60,397 nt of DNA from Leptolyngbya cf. ectocarpi LEGE 11479 (GCF_015207065.1 NZ_JADEXP010000004.1:1-60397); one strand, 5' to 3'; shown: positions 8,330-18,085, counted from the first letter of the stretch. Notes: generated by a model not told the origin, from the letters alone. Translations and numbers: made by a program.

Positions 8330-9187
8330 ATGGACACACAGAACCTGAACCAAATTATCGACACCGCCTGGGAAAACCGCAGTGCGATCAATTCCAGCAC
8401 AGCGGGCGAAACCCGTGATGCCATTGAACAGGTCATCAGCCGTCTAGACAGCGGTGAGTATCGCGTCACTGAAAAATCAGGCAGCGACTGGGTCGTCAAT
8501 CAGTGGCTCAAAAAAGCCGTCCTCATGTCCTTCCGCCTCAACGACTCCACCGTTATTTCCAGCGGTCTAAAGTATGGCGACATGGGAGATGCCCCCTGGT
8601 TTGACAAAGTACCCTCCAAATTTTCCGGCTGGACCCAGGCTGACTACACCCAGGCCAGCTTCCGAGCCGTCCCCAACTGCGTCGTCCGGCGCGGCTCCTA
8701 TGTCGCCAGCAACGTCGTGCTCATGCCCAGCTTTGTCAATATCGGTGCCTATGTTGATAGCGGCACCATGGTAGACAGCTATGTCACCGTCGGCTCCTGT
8801 GCCCAAATCGGCAAAAACTGTCACCTATCCGCTGGTGTAGTCATTGGTGGTGTTCTAGAACCTCTCCAGGCTAACCCCGTCATCATTGAGGACAATGTCT
8901 TTGTCGGCGGACAAAGCGAAGTCTCCGAAGGGGTAATTGTCAGAGAAGGGGCAGTGCTGGCCATTGGCGTGTACTTGAGTCAGTCCACTAAGATTGTCGA
9001 CCGGGCTACGGGCAAAATTACCTATGGCGAGATTCCTCCCTACTCCGTTGTTGTACCGGGAGCACTGCCCGGTAAACCCATGGCGGATGGCACCCCTGGA
9101 CCTAGCCTGTATTGCAATGTAATTGTCAAAACCGTGGATGATAAGACTCGGTCGAAGACATCGATTAATGAACTGTTGCGGGATTAA
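8330..9187 (+). CDS. dapD: 2,3,4,5-tetrahydropyridine-2,6-dicarboxylate N-succinyltransferase
   Basis: DapD transfers succinyl from succinyl-CoA to tetrahydrodipicolinate in the succinylase branch of lysine/diaminopimelate synthesis (cytoplasmic trimer). From ATG 8330 the protein is 285 residues and aligns by eye along its whole length with enterobacterial DapD (about 274). Shared features are the N-terminal helical domain ([15 protein letters not shown]), the left-handed beta-helix hexapeptides ([29 protein letters not shown]) and the C-terminal end INELLRD. A TTG at 8294 would add 12 residues with no homologous counterpart. Most cyanobacteria make diaminopimelate through LL-diaminopimelate aminotransferase and lack DapD, so this gene is unusual and may be acquired. 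ilvE follows after about 220 bases on the same strand. Confidence 0.9.
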   Translation: MDTQNLNQIIDTAWENRSAINSSTAGETRDAIEQVISRLDSGEYRVTEKSGSDWVVNQWLKKAVLMSFRLNDSTVISSGLKYGDMGDAPWFDKVPSKFSGWTQADYTQASFRAVPNCVVRRGSYVASNVVLMPSFVNIGAYVDSGTMVDSYVTVGSCAQIGKNCHLSAGVVIGGVLEPLQANPVIIEDNVFVGGQSEVSEGVIVREGAVLAIGVYLSQSTKIVDRATGKITYGEIPPYSVVVPGALPGKPMADGTPGPSLYCNVIVKTVDDKTRSKTSINELLRD

Positions 9188-9213
9188 ATGGGATTGCTCT
9201 GTGTGCGGATTGG

Positions 9214-9303
9214 CCCTCATCCCCCAGCCCCTTCTCCCTCAGGGAGAAGGGGAGCTAGTCTCAAAGTCCTTCTCCCTGGGGAGAAGGATTTAGGATGAGG
9301 GCT
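9214..9303. repeat. Nested inverted-repeat element
   Basis: The outer arms CCCTCATCC and GGATGAGGG enclose two inner palindromes of the form CCTTCTCCC-loop-GGGAGAAGG. This layout is typical of small dispersed intergenic palindromic repeats in cyanobacteria. It lies between dapD and ilvE and could fold in the transcript as a terminator or stabiliser, though it lacks a T-tail. Confidence 0.7.
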
Positions 9304-9407
9304 CGACCGCTTAAGCTACTCTCCAACTCAAGCACACGCAGAGCCTCACCAAGAAAAACTCACTTAACCCTCCCCTTCATCTGCTTCTCTCTTAACAGAA
9401 CACCCTC

Positions 9408-10295
9408 ATGTCCCTATTGCCCTTCGATCAAAAAGAAGGATATTTGTGGTTAGACGGCAAAACCGTCATCTGGAAAGACGCCACCATCCATCCCCTCACC
9501 CATGGCCTCCACTATGCCAGCAGCGTCTTTGAAGGTGTGCGCATCTACAACGGCAAACCCTTTTTGCTAACCGAACATATCGAACGTCTGTACCAGTCCG
9601 CCAAAATTTTGGGCTTTGAAATTTCCTACCCTATAGATGACATCATCGCCGCCACCCACGACCTACTCGCCAAAGACACCATCAATGTCGGCTACATTCG
9701 TCATTTTGCCTGGCGCGGCAGCGAGCGGCTGCGCATCTACGCCCCGGACACCTCCACTCGTCTAGGCATTGCTGCCTGGGCTTTTCCCACCACCCTGTTT
9801 AGCATTGAAACAAAGAAACCCTTAAAGCTCACCAGCCAGATTACCTGGCGTAAACCCGATCCCACAACGGCACCGACCGTCAGTAAAGCGGCCTGTCTCT
9901 ATCCCATCTGCACCATGAGTAAGCATGAAGCCGTGCAGCAAGGCTTTGACGATGCCCTGATGCTGGACTATCGCGGGCTCATCGCCGAGTCCACCGCATC
10001 AAATGTGTTTTTGATTATGGATGGGGCGGTACATACGCCCATACCTGATTGTTTTCTTAATGGCATTACCCGACAAACCATCATCAAACTGGCAAAGCAG
10101 TTGGGGCTATCCGTAGTAGAGCGTCATATTCAGCCAGAAGAGCTAGCTCAGACCCAGGAGGTCTTTTTGACTGGGACCACCTGTGAAATCGAGTCAATTA
10201 GTCAAATTGATGGCCAGACATTCGAGCCATTTGGACCGGTAACCATGCAGTTGATTGATGCGTACAGGGACTTTGTAACAGAGCAGACAGCATAG
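9408..10295 (+). CDS. ilvE: Branched-chain amino acid aminotransferase
   Basis: This is a PLP-dependent fold-type IV aminotransferase of 295 residues. It carries out the last reversible step of leucine, isoleucine and valine synthesis with glutamate. Landmarks are LTHGLHYASSVFEGVR near residue 30, the PLP lysine in VSKAACLYP, and E-S-T-A-S-N-V-F in the cofactor-binding segment. Length and order match the IlvE family. The ATG at 9408 starts directly at the conserved N-terminus. It is on the same strand as dapD but is separated by a repeat element, so it may have its own promoter. A D-amino-acid aminotransferase or ADC lyase is less likely given the full-length similarity. Confidence 0.88.
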   Translation: MSLLPFDQKEGYLWLDGKTVIWKDATIHPLTHGLHYASSVFEGVRIYNGKPFLLTEHIERLYQSAKILGFEISYPIDDIIAATHDLLAKDTINVGYIRHFAWRGSERLRIYAPDTSTRLGIAAWAFPTTLFSIETKKPLKLTSQITWRKPDPTTAPTVSKAACLYPICTMSKHEAVQQGFDDALMLDYRGLIAESTASNVFLIMDGAVHTPIPDCFLNGITRQTIIKLAKQLGLSVVERHIQPEELAQTQEVFLTGTTCEIESISQIDGQTFEPFGPVTMQLIDAYRDFVTEQTA

Positions 10296-10337
10296 GTGCT
10301 TGCTTGAAAAGAGTATGTCGATAGCAGGCTCCCTTTT

Positions 10338-12677
10338 CTATAACGTGGTTTGAAAACAGCTATGGACAATTTCTCTAGGCAGCTGGGATGAGAACCAGTA
10401 GTGATCCTGTAGAACAGTAAGCGGCTTTGCTGATTGTCCAGATACCTCTCCAGGCTCCTCTCCAGGCTCCATATCAAAGTGGACTAGGGCGATATTGTTC
10501 ATCCCGACCACTTCTTGGCCTGACTGAAACCAGCGGGCCTGCCAGAACTTTAACCATTGGGGGATGAGAGTCTGGTGTGAGCTGCGATGGGGGGGGACTA
10601 GCCAAAACAAATCGGGAGAGATGTTAGCAGACTGGGTCCGCTGACGCTGTAGCCACTGGGTGTGGCACTGCCATTGGGGAGGTTTGGCTAGAGATTTGGA
10701 TAGATCCCTGCGGGAAGACTGTTTTATCTCTTGCATATGGGGCGGCTGAGACCAGCCCACCCACTGACGAGGTTTCTCCGGCAGCAGCCACTGTTTTAGC
10801 CGGGTGTGGAGAATCTGCGTTAGCAGCTCCTGATTTTTGATGGCGCTGGAAACTAGCTGGACTAGCACCGACTCCTGCCCCGTACCCATGTCCTGATGGG
10901 AAAGACGCACCCCCGAGCTGTAGTGAATGTCTCCTGATAACACTAGAACAGTCTGACGCTGCTGGAACAGCTTAGTTAGCAAGGTAGCTAACGCTGGATT
11001 GTTGAGGTTCCAGGAGTCACCCACATCGGCTGAGAAGACTTTGCCATTTTTGAGCTGCCAGACTTGAATCCAGTCTAATACTTTCATGCTGATAATGTTG
11101 GTGGACGCGACGACAAAGGTGACGGGTAAAGGGGTTGGATTGAGAGTAGTCGGCTGGCGATGGCGTGCCCTAGCCAGCTGTTTGAGGGGCTGGGAAAGCT
11201 GTTGGTCAAACGCGCTAGGACAGAGCAGCATCGGCGGTGCAATGGGTTTGGCCTCGATCGGGTAGCCGCGACGGGTACGGGTATCTAACACAACGACTTC
11301 GTGGCAGGGGCTGTGAAGGGTGTAGTGCCACCTGAGAGATGCTGGAGACCGCTTTAGCACCCAGCAATCTCCGTCTTGGGTAAATTCGGGCAGCCCGGTT
11401 TGGGTATTAATGGGGGGAAGACCCAGGTAAGTTGCGATCGCACTCTCCGCTTCTTGGTCATTGCCCCCAGATCGAGACCAGCGCTGGACCGCCATCAACA
11501 GTTTGCCACCGGACCGATCGGCCTCAAACTGTCGGGGCGTATTGCCCCAAGCTTGGCATATGGCATAGCTCAGGAGAGCGTTTTGCACCGCACGATAGCC
11601 CAGGGGACGTCCCAACACTCGCAGACACCAGGCTTGATTGAGATTCCAATCATCACTGACGTCATGGTCATCAAAAATGGTGTAAGTGGCAATATTAGCC
11701 AGCGCCCGGCGCACCTTCCATAGGGTATGCATAAACTGTTGCATGTGGCGTCGGTCTTGGTCCCAGCGTCGCATGGCTTTGTGCCCCGTCGTCATCTCTT
11801 TGCCTGGGGGTAAATCCACTGGCCAGCACACGGGGGAGCGTTCTAAAAGATACAGGGCGCAGTATTCGCCAAAGCTGAGAAAATGGCTGGTGACTTTTTC
11901 TTCTTTATTGTCGAGTCCGGCGGTCAGCCCAGCCTGATGGGTGACCAGGGGAGCCCGTTTACCCACCGGCAGCTGCTTGGGCGTTAGGGTTGTATGGCCG
12001 TCAATGGGCAAAGACTCTTCCCATCCCAGCAGGGTATCCCCTAGAGCCGTGGCCACCCACTGGAGCGGATCGGCCACGTCATCTCCGTAGACCTGATCGC
12101 CAGTTAAAAACAGCTGATGGGGGCGCTCTTTAGGCTGGCTGGCCGCTGTTTCTAGCAGGCAGTCCAACAGCGGCAGGGTGTCAAAACCAGCCCCGTGGGG
12201 TTTACGACAGGACCCGTGGACAATTTTAAGATCGGCGATGTGGGCAGGCGGTAAGGAAAATGTTGGTTTCTGATGGTCAAAGTAACTGACGGTGGCTGTG
12301 GGGACCCGGCTGCTACGCAGAGCCTCGGTCAAGCTATAGGTCTTGTCGGTGACAAACTGCAGATCGTAGGCATAGATGACACCATGGTGCAGTTGTTGCT
12401 TTTCCAGCTGCTCTCGCTGTGCCATAGGACAGGCGGTGACAGCCGCAATGTGTAGATGTTGACCAATGGCCACGGTCTCTCGCTGACCTTGCAACACCGG
12501 AGCGCCCAGCAGCTGGCCGTTGTGCTCAGTGGTCAGCACCTGTAACTTCACCGTACAGGCAAACTTTAGGGCGACCCACACGGTCACACCTGTGGGGTCT
12601 GTACGACGTAACGCTGGACCTGCCAATAGCGGTGGTAAATCCGTTAAAAATTCATCTCCGGCCAGGTATGCCATCAT
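10338..12677 (-). CDS. PhoD-like metallophosphoesterase (alkaline phosphatase D family)
   Basis: This is a large protein (about 779 residues from ATG 12677). An N-terminal beta-sandwich region (LLAGPALRRTDPTGVTVWV) is followed by a PhoD-type metallophosphatase domain with HGSCRKPHG, FLTGDQVYGDD, FDDHDVSDDW and VLSGDIHYSSG, which supply the metal-binding Asp and His residues. I see no Tat or Sec signal, so it may be cytoplasmic, unlike secreted PhoD. It is longer than classical PhoD because of inserts in the second half. The frame can be extended to 12755, but that overlaps the upstream YihY gene by over 100 bases. Starts at 12677 or 12674 leave an overlap of about 25 bases, consistent with translational coupling. 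The substrate is unknown. Confidence 0.85.
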   Translation of the reverse strand: MMAYLAGDEFLTDLPPLLAGPALRRTDPTGVTVWVALKFACTVKLQVLTTEHNGQLLGAPVLQGQRETVAIGQHLHIAAVTACPMAQREQLEKQQLHHGVIYAYDLQFVTDKTYSLTEALRSSRVPTATVSYFDHQKPTFSLPPAHIADLKIVHGSCRKPHGAGFDTLPLLDCLLETAASQPKERPHQLFLTGDQVYGDDVADPLQWVATALGDTLLGWEESLPIDGHTTLTPKQLPVGKRAPLVTHQAGLTAGLDNKEEKVTSHFLSFGEYCALYLLERSPVCWPVDLPPGKEMTTGHKAMRRWDQDRRHMQQFMHTLWKVRRALANIATYTIFDDHDVSDDWNLNQAWCLRVLGRPLGYRAVQNALLSYAICQAWGNTPRQFEADRSGGKLLMAVQRWSRSGGNDQEAESAIATYLGLPPINTQTGLPEFTQDGDCWVLKRSPASLRWHYTLHSPCHEVVVLDTRTRRGYPIEAKPIAPPMLLCPSAFDQQLSQPLKQLARARHRQPTTLNPTPLPVTFVVASTNIISMKVLDWIQVWQLKNGKVFSADVGDSWNLNNPALATLLTKLFQQRQTVLVLSGDIHYSSGVRLSHQDMGTGQESVLVQLVSSAIKNQELLTQILHTRLKQWLLPEKPRQWVGWSQPPHMQEIKQSSRRDLSKSLAKPPQWQCHTQWLQRQRTQSANISPDLFWLVPPHRSSHQTLIPQWLKFWQARWFQSGQEVVGMNNIALVHFDMEPGEEPGEVSGQSAKPLTVLQDHYWFSSQLPREIVHSCFQTTL

Positions 12678-13545
12678 AGTCGGTGCTGGGGGCTCTGCTC
12701 GCGACAATTTTAGACCCGTAGCGATTAGCATATACCTGGGTAAATTCGGCCCCAAAGAAGAGAATTTGAGCTGAGTAGTAAACCCAGATCAGCACCACGG
12801 CTAAGGAACCAGCTGCACCATAGGCGGAGCCAACGCTACTGTTGCCAAGATATAGACCAATGAGCACCTTGCCAATGGTAAACAGCAGCGCCGTTATGAC
12901 CGCACCGACGCTAACATCACGCCAGGTTATTTTGACGTCGGGGAGAACTTTGTAAATGAGCCCAAACAGCAAGGTGACCACGCCAAAGGAGAGAATGGCG
13001 TTGATTCCTTGCCATAGGGGTGCCCAGATTTGGGCTGCCGCAAAAATATTGCCCAGGGCTGCCAGACCGGCACTCAAGATGAGCGAGACCAACAGCAAAA
13101 ACCCGATAACGGCCACCATGGCGAAGGATAGCAGTCGGGTGCGAATAAATTGCATGGGTCCCTGCTTGGCTGGCTTGGCATTCCAAATCAGGTTCAGGGA
13201 TGTCTGCAGCTGACTAAAGACACCCGTGGCCCCAAACACAAGTAGCACGATGCTAATAACCGTAGGCCAAAACCCGCCTGTAGAAGATGTTTGGGTATTG
13301 ACGAGTAGTGCCTGAATGATATCAGCGCTCTGCTGTCCCATTAACCCTGCGAGCTGATTGACCAGTTCACCCTGGACGGCTTCTTGACCAAAGACGGCTC
13401 CTGCGATCGCAACCACAATCACCAGCACCGGAGCCAAGGAAAACGTCGTATAGTAAGCCAGTGCCGCCGCCAGCCGAGATGCATCATCCTGCTGCCAGGA
13501 ACGGATTGTAGACCGCAGCAGAGCAATCACAGATCGTAGTTTCAT
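12652..13545 (-). CDS. YihY/BrkB family inner-membrane protein
   Basis: This 297-residue protein has about six transmembrane helices and the family landmark near the N-terminus: ALAYYTTFSLAPVLVIVVAIAG. The segments LIWNAKP and FNLIYKVLPD-like (here GLIYKVLPDVKITWRDV) and the C-terminal AAGSLAVVLIWVYYSAQILFFGAEFT are also typical. The family was once misnamed ribonuclease BN; its molecular role is not established. The stop codon overlaps the start of the PhoD-like gene on the same strand, so the two are probably co-transcribed. A NarL-type regulator gene ends 17 bases upstream on the same strand. Confidence 0.9.
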   Translation of the reverse strand: MKLRSVIALLRSTIRSWQQDDASRLAAALAYYTTFSLAPVLVIVVAIAGAVFGQEAVQGELVNQLAGLMGQQSADIIQALLVNTQTSSTGGFWPTVISIVLLVFGATGVFSQLQTSLNLIWNAKPAKQGPMQFIRTRLLSFAMVAVIGFLLLVSLILSAGLAALGNIFAAAQIWAPLWQGINAILSFGVVTLLFGLIYKVLPDVKITWRDVSVGAVITALLFTIGKVLIGLYLGNSSVGSAYGAAGSLAVVLIWVYYSAQILFFGAEFTQVYANRYGSKIVASRAPSTDYDGIPGRR

Positions 13546-13562
13546 AGTCCTCTGGCGTGGGC

Positions 13563-14267
13563 CTAACTAATCAATCCGGAGCGCAGCGCCCGCACGGCGG
13601 CCTGAGTGCGGTCATTGGCCCCCAGCTTATTCAAAATATTACGCACATGGGTTTTAACCGTGCCCACCGTAATAAACAGCTTTTCCGCAATCTGCGCGTT
13701 GCTGCATCCGGACACAATCAGCTCTAAAATCTCCAACTCGCGGTCGGTGAGGGGATAGGTCTCAATAATTTGCTCATACTCAGGCTCAACGGCACGAATT
13801 TCGACGGTGCGGTCTTCTATCCCTACCCCTGCCCCCAGAGGCTGCCTCATCTGCTGCAGTACAATGCTAGCGATGGCCGGATCAATCCAGGCATTGCCCT
13901 CGTGGGTTTCACGGACGGCATGTACTAGATCATCGGTTTCAATCTCTTTAGTGGAGTAGGAATCGGCTCCGGCAGCAAAGGCCGCGAGCACTGCTTTCTC
14001 ACTGTCATGCATCGTTAACATGAGAATGCGTGTGGCCGCTTGGGGCTGATTTTCCCGAAAGCGCTTGATCAGCTCAATCCCGTCCATATCGGGCAGGCCA
14101 ATGTCTACCAGGGCAACATCCGGCATCCGGGTTTCCAATAGCGCTAACCCATCTGTACCGTTGGCAGCTTCACCAACAAAGTCAAAACCGGCCTGCTTTA
14201 GGGCAGCTCGCAGCCCCATACGGGTCAGGTCGTGGTCTTCTACCAGTGCAATGCGGATGTCGCTCAT
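13563..14267 (-). CDS. NarL/FixJ-type response regulator
   Basis: This is a 234-residue DNA-binding response regulator. The receiver domain (about 4-125) has the acidic pocket VEDHD, phospho-acceptor D55 in ALVDIGLPD, and T/K switch positions (MLTMHD, YSTKE). The C-terminal LuxR-type HTH (about 170-234) reads PLTDRELEILELIVSGCSN and continues through TVGTVKTHVRNIL. A linker of about 40 residues is longer than usual. It is encoded divergently from the PAS histidine kinase at 14591 across a 323-base intergenic region, so that kinase or one of its neighbours may be the partner (inference). Confidence 0.92.
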   Translation of the reverse strand: MSDIRIALVEDHDLTRMGLRAALKQAGFDFVGEAANGTDGLALLETRMPDVALVDIGLPDMDGIELIKRFRENQPQAATRILMLTMHDSEKAVLAAFAAGADSYSTKEIETDDLVHAVRETHEGNAWIDPAIASIVLQQMRQPLGAGVGIEDRTVEIRAVEPEYEQIIETYPLTDRELEILELIVSGCSNAQIAEKLFITVGTVKTHVRNILNKLGANDRTQAAVRALRSGLIS

Positions 14268-14590
14268 GAACTCTTAGCTAGGGAAACTCCCGAGGATAAT
14301 TAAACTCTCTTTCTTTTCTTGGCCAATCCTGTAACTCAGTCAAGATTATCTCTTACAGTCTGCCTTAGCATGGCAGCCCAGCTGATGTGAAACATCTATC
14401 GGATGAATGACCTCAGTAAAGCCTGACTCTATCTAAAGGTATAGATCCCGGCGGCGACCCGCCATAGGGGGCTGGCCTATCCTATTGTTAAGTTTAGTAG
14501 CAATGAATAAAGTGCTGCCCTCAATCAGTTGACTGGGTTGGACTGTTTACGATTTTATTGAGACTTTGACGTTCCGCCTCCGCCTGATTT
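14268..14590. other. Divergent intergenic region between regulator and PAS kinase
   Basis: These 323 bases hold no credible gene. They contain several TATnnT-like elements but no operator I can name. They must carry the promoters of both flanking signalling genes. Confidence 0.5.
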
Positions 14591-16099
14591 ATGAACAGTG
14601 ACGTGTCATCACAGATTTCATCGGGGGATTGGGCTCATTTTTTCTCGTTGTCCCCGAGTCTACTAGCTGTTGTTGGGACAGATGGTTACATCAAACGGGT
14701 CAATCCTGTGTTTGACCAGTGCCTGGGATGGGAGAGAACCGTTCTGTTATCAAAGCCTTTTATAGCCTTTATTCATCCGGATGACCAAGCTGCGAGTACC
14801 GGAGCCATGGACCAGGCCATCAGCACTGGACAGACTGTGGTGTTTCGTAATCGATATCACTGCTTTGATGGCAGTTGGATGCAGCTAGAGTGGACCATTG
14901 GCGCAGCACAAGCTGCGGATGTGATGTACTGTATGGCTCGCGATTGTACTGGCCAAACGAAGCCTCGCCCATATCTAAGCCAGCTAGCTGCACAAAAGCA
15001 GCAGCTACAGACGATTTTTGATCGAGCGGGTGTCGGGATTGCCCGATTAGCCTTAGATGGACAATGGATTCAAGCCAATGACAAGCTCTGTGAGATCCTC
15101 AACTATTCCAAGACAGAACTGCTCCAAACCGACTTTCAGTCCATTACTCACCCCGATGATGCGGCTCAAGATATGGAGCACTATCAGGCGCTGCTAAAAG
15201 GAACGTCAGAAACTGTTGTGTTGGAGAAGCGCTATCTGCGCAAAGGCGGGGAGCCCATATGGTGCCGTGTAACGGCGTCTATTATTCATGATGGTGAGGG
15301 CTATTTCATTGCCTTTATTGAAGACATTACCGAGCGTAAAGCCAATGAGCACATCCTGGAGCACCAAAAAGATGAATTGGCTAGGAACAATCTGATTTTG
15401 GCCCAGATGACAGCTAGTTTGGGACAGCGAAATCAAGAATTGGATGAGTTTGCCTATGTGGCCTCCCACGACCTTAAAGCACCGCTGCGGGCCATTGCTA
15501 ACCTGGCCACCTGGCTAGAAGAAGATCTCGACGGGCAGCTCCCCGCTGAGAATAAGCAGCAGTTAGAGCTGCTCCAGGGCCGGGTCCATCGTATGGAAAA
15601 CCTGATCGATGGTCTGTTGGCCTACTCGCGTGTGGGCCGGGGCGATCAGATTACCGAGCCGGTAGATTTAAATGTGCTGCTGCGCAACCTAGTTGATTTA
15701 TTGGATCCGCCGCCTGGGTTTACGATTGCGATCGCACCCAACCTACCCACGCTAAACACAGCCCGTCCAGCCCTAAACCAGGTATTTGCCAATTTGCTGA
15801 GCAATGCCATTAAGCATCATGACCGTACCGATGGCCACATTGATATCCGCTGTCAGCTGCTTGAAAATGGCCTCTATGAATTTTCCGTTACCGACGACGG
15901 CCCCGGCATTGACCCCGCCTTTCACCAAAAGATATTCAACATCTTTCAGATACTAGAAGCCCGAGATAAAACAGAAAATACAGGCATTGGCCTATCCATC
16001 GTTAAAAAAACGGTGGAAGCCGAGGGGGGCAACATCACCCTTGATTCCCAGGTGGGTCAAGGCTGTACGTTTCGATTTACCTGGCCACAAAAAAGCTGA
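14591..16099 (+). CDS. PAS-PAS sensor histidine kinase
   Basis: This is a 502-residue soluble kinase with no transmembrane segments. PAS 1 spans about 15-120, and PAS 2 with its PAC motif about 135-252 (ending YFIAFIEDITERK). A short coiled coil leads to the dimerisation/phosphotransfer helix with H in FAYVASHDLKAPLRAI. The ATPase domain has the N box (NLLSNAIKHH), the G1 box (DDGPGID) and the G2 box (GIGLSIVKKTV). The phospho-helix type is the one common in cyanobacterial phytochrome-class kinases that partner Rcp1-like regulators. Such a regulator is encoded 193 bases downstream. Neither PAS domain shows a recognisable haem or flavin signature. Confidence 0.92.
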   Translation: MNSDVSSQISSGDWAHFFSLSPSLLAVVGTDGYIKRVNPVFDQCLGWERTVLLSKPFIAFIHPDDQAASTGAMDQAISTGQTVVFRNRYHCFDGSWMQLEWTIGAAQAADVMYCMARDCTGQTKPRPYLSQLAAQKQQLQTIFDRAGVGIARLALDGQWIQANDKLCEILNYSKTELLQTDFQSITHPDDAAQDMEHYQALLKGTSETVVLEKRYLRKGGEPIWCRVTASIIHDGEGYFIAFIEDITERKANEHILEHQKDELARNNLILAQMTASLGQRNQELDEFAYVASHDLKAPLRAIANLATWLEEDLDGQLPAENKQQLELLQGRVHRMENLIDGLLAYSRVGRGDQITEPVDLNVLLRNLVDLLDPPPGFTIAIAPNLPTLNTARPALNQVFANLLSNAIKHHDRTDGHIDIRCQLLENGLYEFSVTDDGPGIDPAFHQKIFNIFQILEARDKTENTGIGLSIVKKTVEAEGGNITLDSQVGQGCTFRFTWPQKS

Positions 16100-16292
16100 T
16101 TGCTAATTGTCTAACAAAACTATCCGTAAATTTAATGGACATCAAGGAAGTATAGAGAGCAGCGGGCAATTTCTACCCAAAGATAGATATCCGCCCAGGG
16201 TTATCCACCCTATCGGAGTACGAATAGCCCGCATTGGAACGTTATTCTGTTAACAGTTGAGAGTAAAAGCTGCATACCAGTGAATCGAAGTG

Positions 16293-16715
16293 ATGGATGA
16301 TAAGTCAATCAATATTTTGCTAGTAGAAGACGACGCTGTGGATGTAATGACCGTCCAGCGAGCGTTTAAGAAAGGCAAAGTAGCTAATCCATTGCACGTC
16401 GCTGGTAATGGTCTAGAAGCATTGGATCTATTGCGTGCCCCTGGTAGTCCACTGAAAGGCTCTCGCTGTGTAATCCTGCTGGACCTCAATATGCCTAAGA
16501 TGAACGGCATTGAGTTTCTAACCCAGCTCCGTCAGGACCCTGATTTCCACAAGACCCCCGTGATCGTCCTCACCACATCTGACCAAGAACGGGATCGGGT
16601 GGAAGCCTACAACCTCCACGTGGCAGGTTACATTCTCAAGCCAGTGACCTTTTCTAAGTTTGTTGAGGTGATTACTGTCCTCAATCACTACTGGACCCTC
16701 TGCGAGTTTCCTTAA
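16293..16715 (+). CDS. Rcp1-like single-domain response regulator
   Basis: This receiver-only protein of about 140 residues starts ILLVEDDAVDVMTVQRAFKK, has the phospho-acceptor aspartate in ILLDLNMPKMNG, threonine in VLTTSD and lysine in YILKPVTF. The insertion around GSPLKGSRC and the C-terminal dimerisation segment are typical of Rcp1-type partners of cyanobacterial phytochrome kinases. A GTG three bases upstream of the ATG is an alternative start. The stop is one base from the ATG of the next gene, so it is co-translated with the hybrid kinase that follows. Confidence 0.92.
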   Translation: MDDKSINILLVEDDAVDVMTVQRAFKKGKVANPLHVAGNGLEALDLLRAPGSPLKGSRCVILLDLNMPKMNGIEFLTQLRQDPDFHKTPVIVLTTSDQERDRVEAYNLHVAGYILKPVTFSKFVEVITVLNHYWTLCEFP

Positions 16716-16716
16716 A

Positions 16717-17955
16717 ATGAACGCCACTGACGCAACACTAAAGCTACTGGTCATTGACGATGACGATGTAGATCGTATGGCGCTGCGCCGGGCGCTGCAA
16801 GGGTCAGACGTAACCTTTGAACTGCAAGAATCCGACCGGGCCAAGTCGGGAATTGAACGGCTTAAAACTGAGTCTTTTGACTGTGCTTTTTTAGACTATC
16901 AGCTGCCTGACTGCGACGGTCTTACCTTAGTTCACAACCTGCGAGAAGCCGGGATCAAGATTCCCCTGATTGCGCTCACTGGCCAGGGCAATGAAGAAAC
17001 AGCTGTTAGCCTAATGAAGGCTGGAGCTTCTGATTATTTGTCAAAGTCAAAGCTATCCAGCGAACCCCTGGCTCGCATGATTCAGAGCAATCTGCGCATT
17101 TACAAAGCTGAATGTGAAACGGCTCTAGTTAACCAGCAGCTGCGAGACACCAACGAACTACTCAAACAACGTAACCAAGAGCTGCTTGAGCAGCGGGAAC
17201 AGATTCAGTTAAAAAACCTGCAGCTGATTGAGGTTTCACAGCTAAAGTCTGAATTTTTAGCAACCATGTCCCACGAGTTGCGCACCCCCCTCAACGCCAT
17301 CATTGGATTTTCGCAAATCCTCATGCGGCAGCTTAAGGGCAATGCCAGCGATCGACAGCTGGATATGGTGCGGCGTGTTTTAACCAACGGGCAGCATTTA
17401 TTAGAACTGATCAGCGACATTCTTGATTTTTCTAAGATTGAAGCAGGGCGGCTAGATCTGCGCATTGAGCCCGTCAATCTTGTAGAGCTGATTTCCACCA
17501 CCGTCGAGGGGCTGCAGTCCCTGGCAGACCAAAAACAGCTGGACTTAAAAATAGACTTAGATCTATCCGATCCCAAGATTTCTAACGACTCCCACCGGCT
17601 ACGTCAGATCATTACAAACTTGCTCTCCAATGCGATCAAATTTACAGATCAGGGGTTTGTTTATGTAACCGCTCGGGAAATATCGCCTGACACCATTGAA
17701 ATTAGCGTGTCCGACAGCGGTATTGGCATTGCTGCTGAAAGTTTGCCCCATATTTTTAGTGCCTTTCACCAAGCCGATCAGTCTATCTCCCGTAAGCATC
17801 AGGGCACAGGGCTGGGGCTATCCATTACCCATTTGCTGTTAGAAATGATGCAAGGCAGTATTTCGGTGGAGAGTACAGTCGGCCAGGGCAGTCACTTTCA
17901 TGTCCAGATTCCTCGCCATGCAAAGGTTGCTCAGAAAGCTTCTGTTACGCCATAG
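16717..17955 (+). CDS. Receiver-histidine kinase hybrid
   Basis: This is a 412-residue soluble protein. The N-terminal receiver (about 5-125) has LVIDDDDVDRMALRRAL, phospho-acceptor D in AFLDYQLPDCDG and K in YLSKSKL. A coiled coil (about 130-180) leads to the HisKA helix FLATMSHELRTPLNAIIGF, then an ATPase domain with NLLSNAIKFT, DSGIGI and GTGLGLSIT. The order REC-HK suggests that phosphorylation of the receiver tunes the kinase. It starts one base after the Rcp1-like regulator, so these two and probably the PAS kinase act in one relay. Confidence 0.92.
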   Translation: MNATDATLKLLVIDDDDVDRMALRRALQGSDVTFELQESDRAKSGIERLKTESFDCAFLDYQLPDCDGLTLVHNLREAGIKIPLIALTGQGNEETAVSLMKAGASDYLSKSKLSSEPLARMIQSNLRIYKAECETALVNQQLRDTNELLKQRNQELLEQREQIQLKNLQLIEVSQLKSEFLATMSHELRTPLNAIIGFSQILMRQLKGNASDRQLDMVRRVLTNGQHLLELISDILDFSKIEAGRLDLRIEPVNLVELISTTVEGLQSLADQKQLDLKIDLDLSDPKISNDSHRLRQIITNLLSNAIKFTDQGFVYVTAREISPDTIEISVSDSGIGIAAESLPHIFSAFHQADQSISRKHQGTGLGLSITHLLLEMMQGSISVESTVGQGSHFHVQIPRHAKVAQKASVTP

Positions 17956-18085
17956 CTCCCCGAATTTTCATAGCTTGAATCTTTAGAAAAGTAATCAGAA
18001 ATTTACTGATCTACCTATAGTTGGATACCAACGGCAATAGGGCCTGATACATTGGTAGGCGCACTGCTAATGTGCGTCGAAACTA

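Noticed and set aside
12678-12755. Longer start for the PhoD-like protein
   Set aside because: The extra 26 residues overlap the conserved end of the YihY gene, and the shorter start gives the family-like N-terminus.
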